A stretch of 64,000 bases of DNA from Allocatelliglobosispora scoriae (GTDB taxonomy: Bacteria > Actinomycetota > Actinomycetes > Mycobacteriales > Micromonosporaceae), in assembly GCF_014204945.1 (NCBI RefSeq), contig NZ_JACHMN010000002.1, positions 372,001-436,000 on the forward strand. Direction: 5' to 3'. The notes under the pieces are model-generated. The model saw only the letters and a program-made list of their open reading frames with translations, searched no databases and was not told where the DNA came from. This document shows, in pieces, positions 59,483 through 64,000 of the stretch. A program made the translations under genes and the position numbers. Positions within the stretch are counted from its first letter, which is position 1. Each line of letters begins with the position of its first letter.

Positions 59483-60040
59483 ATGGCGTTCGACCCGATC
59501 ACGGCGAAGATCATCGAGATGATCCTCACCGCCTGCGACCAGTTCGGCCTGGCCCGCCTGCGCCAGCGGGCGGAGGACAACCACCTGGCCCGGCAGATCC
59601 ATTTCACCATGGAGACGAAGGTGACCACGCCGTTCCGCATCACCTTCGTGAAGCCGCCGAAGAGCGCCGCGCAGCTGGCGATCGCGGGCTTCGAGCGGAT
59701 CGACGGACCCAACGAGCACAGCCCCCGCTACCAGCCGGTGAGCGTCAACGACCAGCTGCACTCCGTCCTGCCCTCCGGCCGCTACCGCATCGTCGCGCTC
59801 TACCTGGACAACCAGGAGATCCCGGAGATCCTCGGTGTCGGGGTCTTCCAGTCGGCCCTGATCATCCCCGGCAAGAGCCAGCACCTGGAGGTGCACGGCC
59901 GGCCGCAGTCGCCGGACCACGGATACCAGCTCTCGGCCTCCGAGCACCAGCAGCTCAAGGAGATGCTCAGCTGGCACAGCAATCCGCTCCGGCTGCCCTC
60001 GACGGCGACGATGGTCTACGAGGGCGAGGTGAAGCCGTAG
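59483..60040 (+). CDS. Conserved-looking hypothetical protein
   Basis: The protein has 185 residues, no signal or membrane segment. It starts MAFDPITAKIIEMILTACDQF. A central beta-rich portion (KVTTPFRITFVKPPKSAAQL, YRIVALYLDNQEIPEILGVG) and a C-terminal helix follow (YQLSASEHQQLKEMLSWHSN). No family is recognised. ATG 59483 has AGGAG 8 nt upstream. It follows thrC by 41 nt on the same strand and is 2 nt from the convergent hydrolase gene. Confidence 0.7.
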   Translation: MAFDPITAKIIEMILTACDQFGLARLRQRAEDNHLARQIHFTMETKVTTPFRITFVKPPKSAAQLAIAGFERIDGPNEHSPRYQPVSVNDQLHSVLPSGRYRIVALYLDNQEIPEILGVGVFQSALIIPGKSQHLEVHGRPQSPDHGYQLSASEHQQLKEMLSWHSNPLRLPSTATMVYEGEVKP

Positions 60041-60042
60041 CC

Positions 60043-60819
60043 CTATGCGCGGGCGTTGGCGGTGAGCCAGGCGAAGACATCGGTGCGGACCGGCTCCGTG
60101 CCGATGCCGGGGGTGACGAGGTTGTGCCCGCGTTCCAGCGAGTCCAGCATGATCAGCTTCTTCGCCTTCGACCGCACGGCCTCGTATGCCGCCTTCGCCG
60201 TGTCCGGCGTGTCCGGGAAGATGATCCGGTCCCGCTCGGCGGCGATGATCAGGGTCGGGACGGTGAGCTTCGCCGCGCCGGCGAGTGCGTCCATCCCCTC
60301 GAACGTCCCCGGCGGCGAGATCGCGACGACCGCCGCCGGGGCGGGGGTGAGCACCGGTCCGGCCGCCAGGACGGCGGTCCCGCCCACCGACGCTCCGATC
60401 AGGACGATCCGCTTCGCCCCCTCCGACCGCAGGAACGCCGCCGCCGACGACACCTGCCGGACCAGGTCCTTATTGGACCCGGTCGAGACGCCGGTGGAGT
60501 TGCCGACGCTGTCGAAGGCGAGCACCCGGTAGCCCTTCGCCATCAGCTCGACGCCGAAGGGCAGCCACTCGCACACGTCCCCGGTCTCCTCGTGCACGAG
60601 GACGACGCCGGTCGTCCCGCTGCCGAGCTCGACTCCCCGCAGGTCGTCGCCGATCTCCGCGCCGAAGCGGACCTGCAGCCCTCCGCCCGCGACCTCCGGG
60701 CACGCCTGGCCGGCATCCGGGCCCGCGACCTCGGCGGGCCCGGCGGGTGCGTCGGCGGTGCAGGCGGTCACCGCCCAGCACATCAGAATCCCGATGAGTA
60801 CGCCGGCCCGCTTCGCCAT
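60043..60819 (-). CDS. Lipoprotein alpha/beta hydrolase
   Basis: The protein has 258 residues. A lipoprotein signal (LMCWAVTACTAD) precedes an alpha/beta-hydrolase fold with VVLVHEETGDVCEWLPFGVEL, nucleophile elbow LIGASVGGTAVLA (Ser ~141), Asp in IIAAERDRIIFPD and His in ERGHNLVTP. It looks like a small serine esterase/dienelactone-hydrolase-type enzyme held on the outer face of the membrane. The ribosome-binding site GGAGGA precedes ATG 60819. The 160 bp upstream contain no gene I can support. Confidence 0.85.
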   Translation of the reverse strand: MAKRAGVLIGILMCWAVTACTADAPAGPAEVAGPDAGQACPEVAGGGLQVRFGAEIGDDLRGVELGSGTTGVVLVHEETGDVCEWLPFGVELMAKGYRVLAFDSVGNSTGVSTGSNKDLVRQVSSAAAFLRSEGAKRIVLIGASVGGTAVLAAGPVLTPAPAAVVAISPPGTFEGMDALAGAAKLTVPTLIIAAERDRIIFPDTPDTAKAAYEAVRSKAKKLIMLDSLERGHNLVTPGIGTEPVRTDVFAWLTANARA

Positions 60820-60980
60820 GATTCCTCCAGGTCCGATGCGTCGGAGAGCGTTCTCCGAGCCTTCGGCACTACAGACGCGGCACCCACCCGTAATGGTTCG
60901 CAGGAGGAGGAACCACGGCGACACCGTTCTACTGCCAGCAGGTCCTCGACCAGGCAGGTGGTGGACCGGGGCCCGACTCC

Positions 60981-61970
60981 TCACCCGGCAGCGCGCCGAG
61001 CAGCCGCCAGGGCGATCGGCACGATGCCCTCCGGCGAGAGGATGCCGCCGACGATCTCCAGCGCTGCGGTCCGTTCCTCCACCGGCCGGCGGACGTCCAG
61101 GACCCGGGCGGCCCAGTCCAGGTCCTCCAAGGCGCGTTTGCACAGGTAGTAGGCGAGGCGGACCGGATCCGGGCCGACATCGCCGTAGCCGTCGAGAAAG
61201 GACGCCCGCTGCTGCGCCGTCACCGGGGCGAAGGCGAGCACCCCGCCCAGCACGAACATCAGGTCCCGCTCGCGCGGTGCGCGGACCGCGTCGTCCCAGT
61301 CGATCAGCCAGACCTCGCCGCCGGGTCCGACGAGCAGGTTGCCGAGGTGCGGGTCGCCGTGGCACACGACCTCGACGGCGGTGGCGTCCCGGAGCCGGCC
61401 GCCCAGTTCGTCGGCGCGGCCGGACAGCGCCGACAACTCGCCCGCCGCCGCATGCCAGCGCTCGGCGAGCGCCCGGACGAGGAGGTCGTCCGACGGTCGG
61501 CGCAGGCGGTCGGTGATCGTGCGCACGAATGCGGCCGGCCCGTCGTGGGTGTGGTCCTCACGGGGCAGCAGCCCGGCCGGTCCCCCGGACACCCCGGTCG
61601 CGTGCACCGCGGCGAGCAGCGCACCGAAGGTACGCCAGTGGGCGCCGGTCATGCCGCCGGCCAGGGCTCGGTCGCCGGGCGCCCAGCGGACCACCGAGAG
61701 CCGGCTCCCCTCCCGCTCGCTCCAGCAGGCGCCGGAGGCGGTGGTCCGCGGGGCCAGGATCCCGGGGACGCCGCGGTCCGCCAGGTGGGCGGTGAGCAGG
61801 AGGCCGGCCGGCGTACCCCCGGTGGTGACCTTGACCGCGAAGCTCTCGCCGCCCGCGCCCCGGCCGCGCCACAGGCGGGCGGCGTCGTCCGCGCCGTGAC
61901 CCACCTCGTCGAGGGAGACGAGGTCGAGGCCGAAGTCGGCCCGGACCCAGCCGCGCAGCAGCTCCTCCAT
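60981..61970 (-). CDS. Aminoglycoside phosphotransferase-like kinase (APH family)
   Basis: The protein has 329 residues: kinase-like N-lobe (SFAVKVTTGGTPAG), catalytic loop VCHGDPHLGNLLVGP (~202) and metal-binding IDWDDAVRAPRERDLMFVLGG (~223). The last segment resembles APH(9)/spectinomycin-kinase-type proteins, but chromosomal relatives often phosphorylate sugars or other metabolites. Resistance cannot be claimed. The start ATG shares its A with the stop codon of the upstream DinB gene, so the two are coupled. Confidence 0.88.
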   Translation of the reverse strand: MEELLRGWVRADFGLDLVSLDEVGHGADDAARLWRGRGAGGESFAVKVTTGGTPAGLLLTAHLADRGVPGILAPRTTASGACWSEREGSRLSVVRWAPGDRALAGGMTGAHWRTFGALLAAVHATGVSGGPAGLLPREDHTHDGPAAFVRTITDRLRRPSDDLLVRALAERWHAAAGELSALSGRADELGGRLRDATAVEVVCHGDPHLGNLLVGPGGEVWLIDWDDAVRAPRERDLMFVLGGVLAFAPVTAQQRASFLDGYGDVGPDPVRLAYYLCKRALEDLDWAARVLDVRRPVEERTAALEIVGGILSPEGIVPIALAAARRAAG

Positions 61971-62473
61971 CACACGCCGGTGGCGCCGTCGATGCGCTCG
62001 CGCAGGAGGTCGGCGTGGCCGTTGTGCCGGGCGTACTCCTCGATCATGTGCAGGTAGACCCAGCGCAGGTCGATGGTGACGCCGCGGGTGCTGGTGAACG
62101 TCTCGTCCAGCGACCGGCCCGCCGTGGTCTCGCGGGCGGCCCGCACCTCCGCGGCGTAGGCGGCGAAATCCGCGTCCGGGTCGGCGGTGTCGACCCCGAG
62201 GAAGTCGCCGTCGTCGGTCCAGTAGAGGGAGCCGAGGGGGGCCGCGGCGAACTGGCGGCGGAACCAGTAGCGCTCCGTGTCGGCCATGTGCCGGACCAGG
62301 CCCAGCAGGCTGAGGGTGGACGGCTCGACCGAACGCGTCCGCAGCTGCGCCGCGGTGAGACCGGCGCACTTCATCAGCAGGGTGTCGCGGTGGAAATCGA
62401 GCCACGCGTCGAGCTGGAGTCGTTCTGCGCCATGGAAGGGCAGGTCGGCACGGGTCACCTCGGGAGCGGCCAT
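61970..62473 (-). CDS. DinB/DUF664 family protein (putative mycothiol-dependent transferase fold)
   Basis: This 167-residue four-helix-bundle protein has ERLQLDAWLDFHRDTLLMKCAGL, STLSLLGLVRHMADTERYWF (first metal His) and RWVYLHMIEEYARHNGHADLLRE (two further His). The three-His arrangement matches DinB-like metalloproteins, which in actinobacteria include mycothiol S-transferases. It is the first gene of a pair with the APH-like kinase, TGATG overlap. A detoxification role is possible. Confidence 0.9.
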   Translation of the reverse strand: MAAPEVTRADLPFHGAERLQLDAWLDFHRDTLLMKCAGLTAAQLRTRSVEPSTLSLLGLVRHMADTERYWFRRQFAAAPLGSLYWTDDGDFLGVDTADPDADFAAYAAEVRAARETTAGRSLDETFTSTRGVTIDLRWVYLHMIEEYARHNGHADLLRERIDGATGV

Positions 62474-62539
62474 GCCGCCACCGTACCGGAGACGGCTACC
62501 CGACTGCGGTCCCTCCCGCAGCCGCCTACCATCACGCGC

Positions 62540-63235
62540 ATGCGGCGTATGACGATCCTCGCCCCGCTGGCCGCGGTGTTCGTCATCGCCGCCGGTGCGG
62601 GCTGTGCCAACAAGCAGCAGAATTCGGCCACCTCGCCGCCGACGGTCTCCACCGACCTCGGCAGCTCCTCGGCGGCCCCGGCGACCTCGGCACCGGCCAA
62701 GCCCTCACCGGCGAAGTCGGCCTCGCCCGCCGCGGCCTCCTGGCCCGCGCCCGAGGACTGCGTCTCCTACAACCCGGGCAACCTGAGCGTGCACTACGAG
62801 GCCGGGATCTACCAGGTCAACGACGGGTCCAAGGTGGTCCTGCGGCTGCACGGCGGCCCCGGCGAGCAGGTCGGCGAGCAGGGCCTGGCGCTGGCGAAGC
62901 GCTACCGCAAGCACTGCTTCCTCGGACGCGACAACTCGCGCGAGGAGAAGTACTCCTACATCTTCGACTACTGGCGCAACGAGACCGGTTCGAAGCCGAC
63001 CATCCCCGGCCTCGACGACCTGTGCTCCGACTACGACCGGCGCAACCTGACGGTCGAGGACATGGGCGACGGCAACGGCTGGCGGGTCAAGGACCACGAC
63101 CACGTGCTGCACCTGTTCGACAATGGCGACGACGCCCGCGACGGCAAGCTGGTCCTGGCGAAATACAGCAGGATCTGCTTCGTCGGTGGATCGGGCGACG
63201 AGTCGCAGGGCCAGGACCAGGTCTCCTTCTCCTAG
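62540..63235 (+). CDS. Lipoprotein with two tandem ~60-residue repeats
   Basis: The protein has 231 residues with a lipobox (VFVIAAGAGCANK) and a Ser/Pro/Ala-rich linker (~28-72). Two homologous units follow, each running from a Cys-x-x-Tyr to a Cys-Phe-x-Gly: DCVSYNPGNLSVHYEAG to KHCFLGRDN, and LCSDYDRRNLTVEDMGDGNG to RICFVGGSG. Each unit has VxD...VLxL and a helix with alanine before the second Cys, suggesting one disulfide per unit. Similar domains occur in actinobacterial exported proteins (memory). The function is unknown. ATG 62540 is divergent from the DinB gene, 66 bp apart. Confidence 0.78.
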   Translation: MRRMTILAPLAAVFVIAAGAGCANKQQNSATSPPTVSTDLGSSSAAPATSAPAKPSPAKSASPAAASWPAPEDCVSYNPGNLSVHYEAGIYQVNDGSKVVLRLHGGPGEQVGEQGLALAKRYRKHCFLGRDNSREEKYSYIFDYWRNETGSKPTIPGLDDLCSDYDRRNLTVEDMGDGNGWRVKDHDHVLHLFDNGDDARDGKLVLAKYSRICFVGGSGDESQGQDQVSFS

Positions 63236-63262
63236 GTCCGTGCCACCCGCGTTATCGGGCGT

Positions 63263-63826
63263 TCATCGGACCACTCGGTAGCGGAGGTAGACCACCTTCG
63301 AAGCCAGGGTGCGGGACTCGACGAGGTCGAGGTCCACCCGGTGCTCATCGCGGGCGAAGAACGGCGTGCCGCCCCCGACCAGCACCGGGACGACCCTGAT
63401 CCGGTACTCGTCGATCAGGCCCAGCGCGGCCGCCTCGGCGGCGAGGGTCGCCCCGCCGATCGCGATATCGCTCTGCGCCGGGTCGGCTCGCAGCCGCTCG
63501 ATCTCCTCCGCCAGACCGCCGGAGGCGAGGCGGGCGTTGCCCTGCACCGCCGACAGCGTGGTGGAGAACACCACCTTCGGCAGCGCCTTCCAGATGGCGG
63601 CGAAGTCGAGGGTCGAGAAGTCGAGCGACGGGCTCTGGTCGACTGTCTCCCAGTACAGCATGGACTCGTAGAGCCGCCGGCCCAGCAGATGGACGCCCGC
63701 CCCGCGCACCTCGTCGGTGGCGAGGTCGAAGATCTCCTGGTCGGGCGCCATCCAGTTGAAGGTGCCGTCCGGCCCGACGATGTAGCCGTCCAGCGACATG
63801 GTCATCGAGTAGGTCACACTGCGCAT
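63263..63826 (-). CDS. Dihydrofolate reductase-like (RibD C-terminal domain) protein
   Basis: The protein has 187 residues: VTYSMTMSLDGYIVGPDGTFNW, HLLGRRLYESMLYWE, KVVFSTTLS, IAIGGATLAAEAAALGLIDEY and ending VPVLVGGGTPFF. It is the widespread YyaP/DHFR-like group, NADPH-binding reductases whose substrate is usually unknown. It is convergent with the two-repeat lipoprotein gene, 27 bp between stops. Confidence 0.92.
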   Translation of the reverse strand: MRSVTYSMTMSLDGYIVGPDGTFNWMAPDQEIFDLATDEVRGAGVHLLGRRLYESMLYWETVDQSPSLDFSTLDFAAIWKALPKVVFSTTLSAVQGNARLASGGLAEEIERLRADPAQSDIAIGGATLAAEAAALGLIDEYRIRVVPVLVGGGTPFFARDEHRVDLDLVESRTLASKVVYLRYRVVR

Positions 63827-63841
63827 GCGCCGATTATGTCG

Positions 63842-64000
63842 CTAACCGGCTGCGCGGTAGGCCCTCCCCGCCGCCGTCGGCGTGGTGCCGTTGCGGTAGA
63901 GCCCCGTCCCCTGGCCGCCCTCGGTCGGCGTGGGCAGGGCGAACCACGCGTACCGCTCCACATACGACAGGCTCTCCATCATCGCCGTGGACTTCGTCGC
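63842..64000 (-). CDS. C-terminal end of a glycoside hydrolase (Asl1/GH128-like), 5' end beyond window
   Basis: Fifty-two codons are visible and end in TAG at 63842. They read ...MMESLSYVERYAWFALPT and GLYRNGTTPTAAGRAYRAAG. The combination VERYAWF followed by TPTAAGRAYR near the end is characteristic of secreted Asl1-like glycosyl hydrolases (GH128, beta-1,3-glucanase type). The catalytic part lies outside the window, so this rests on a short tail. Confidence 0.6.
   Translation of the reverse strand, partial: ATKSTAMMESLSYVERYAWFALPTPTEGGQGTGLYRNGTTPTAAGRAYRAAG

Noticed and set aside
60981-61970. Calling the APH-like kinase an antibiotic-resistance gene
   Set aside because: The fold is shared with many metabolic kinases; neither sequence motifs nor context identify an aminoglycoside substrate.
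1-64000. tRNA, rRNA or riboswitch genes
   Set aside because: I looked in the intergenic gaps for cloverleaf, CCA-end and known riboswitch core patterns and saw none I could support.

Overview
The window is GC-rich throughout, with strong G/C third-position codon bias and frequent GTG (occasionally TTG) starts. It carries actinobacterial hallmarks: several luciferase-like flavin or F420 monooxygenases, a DinB/DUF664 protein, a MocR regulator, secreted multidomain carbohydrate-associated proteins, and a poly-cysteine leader peptide. I read it as chromosomal DNA of a filamentous actinobacterium, most likely Micromonosporaceae-like; the family is inference. I see no rRNA, tRNA or CRISPR array.

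Layout. 1-3.6 kb: a partial ABC exporter, a PRC-barrel protein, a macrodomain hydrolase, a VOC protein and an AlkB-type dioxygenase. 3.6-7.3 kb: a rearranged patch with an orphan TnpB, an acyltransferase lacking its N-terminus, a polymorphic-toxin fragment and an overlapping membrane gene that looks like its immunity partner. 7.3-26.2 kb: ordinary scattered genes, including a MocR/AhpD divergent pair, a LemA/M48 peptidase operon, a GNAT-ASCH fusion, an MFS/AsnC divergent pair and a cyclase-family hydrolase. 26.7-34.6 kb: secreted proteins, among them a zinc metallopeptidase and a 1294-residue ThuA-GSDH-PKD-CBM6-discoidin protein.

34.8-48.3 kb is the main metabolic locus, an organosulfur (sulfonate/sulfone-type) scavenging region. 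A plus-strand pair (SfnB/DszC-type flavoprotein and NtaA/DszA-type monooxygenase) lies at one end. A six-gene minus-strand operon holds a solute-binding protein, two permeases, a double ATPase, a monooxygenase and an FMN reductase. A second plus-strand pair (SfnB-type flavoprotein and SsuD) closes it. The transport operon is preceded by a 23-residue leader peptide ending in Cys-Ser-Cys-Gly-Cys, which suggests cysteine-responsive attenuation. A near-identical 15-bp AT-rich motif lies ahead of both halves.

48.6-51.7 kb encodes an unusual orphan fusion of cytochrome P450, NRPS adenylation and carrier domains. 52.2-64 kb holds a Ser/Thr kinase, a second cyclase-family protein, a GGDEF-EAL protein, a threonine-synthase-like enzyme, an aminoglycoside-phosphotransferase-like kinase with a DinB partner, and several lipoproteins.

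Three families of dispersed intergenic palindromes (called A, B and C here) recur across the window, mostly at gene ends. They include a perfect 62-bp palindrome and a perfect 33-bp-arm hairpin. They are the most conspicuous structure not explained by the genes.
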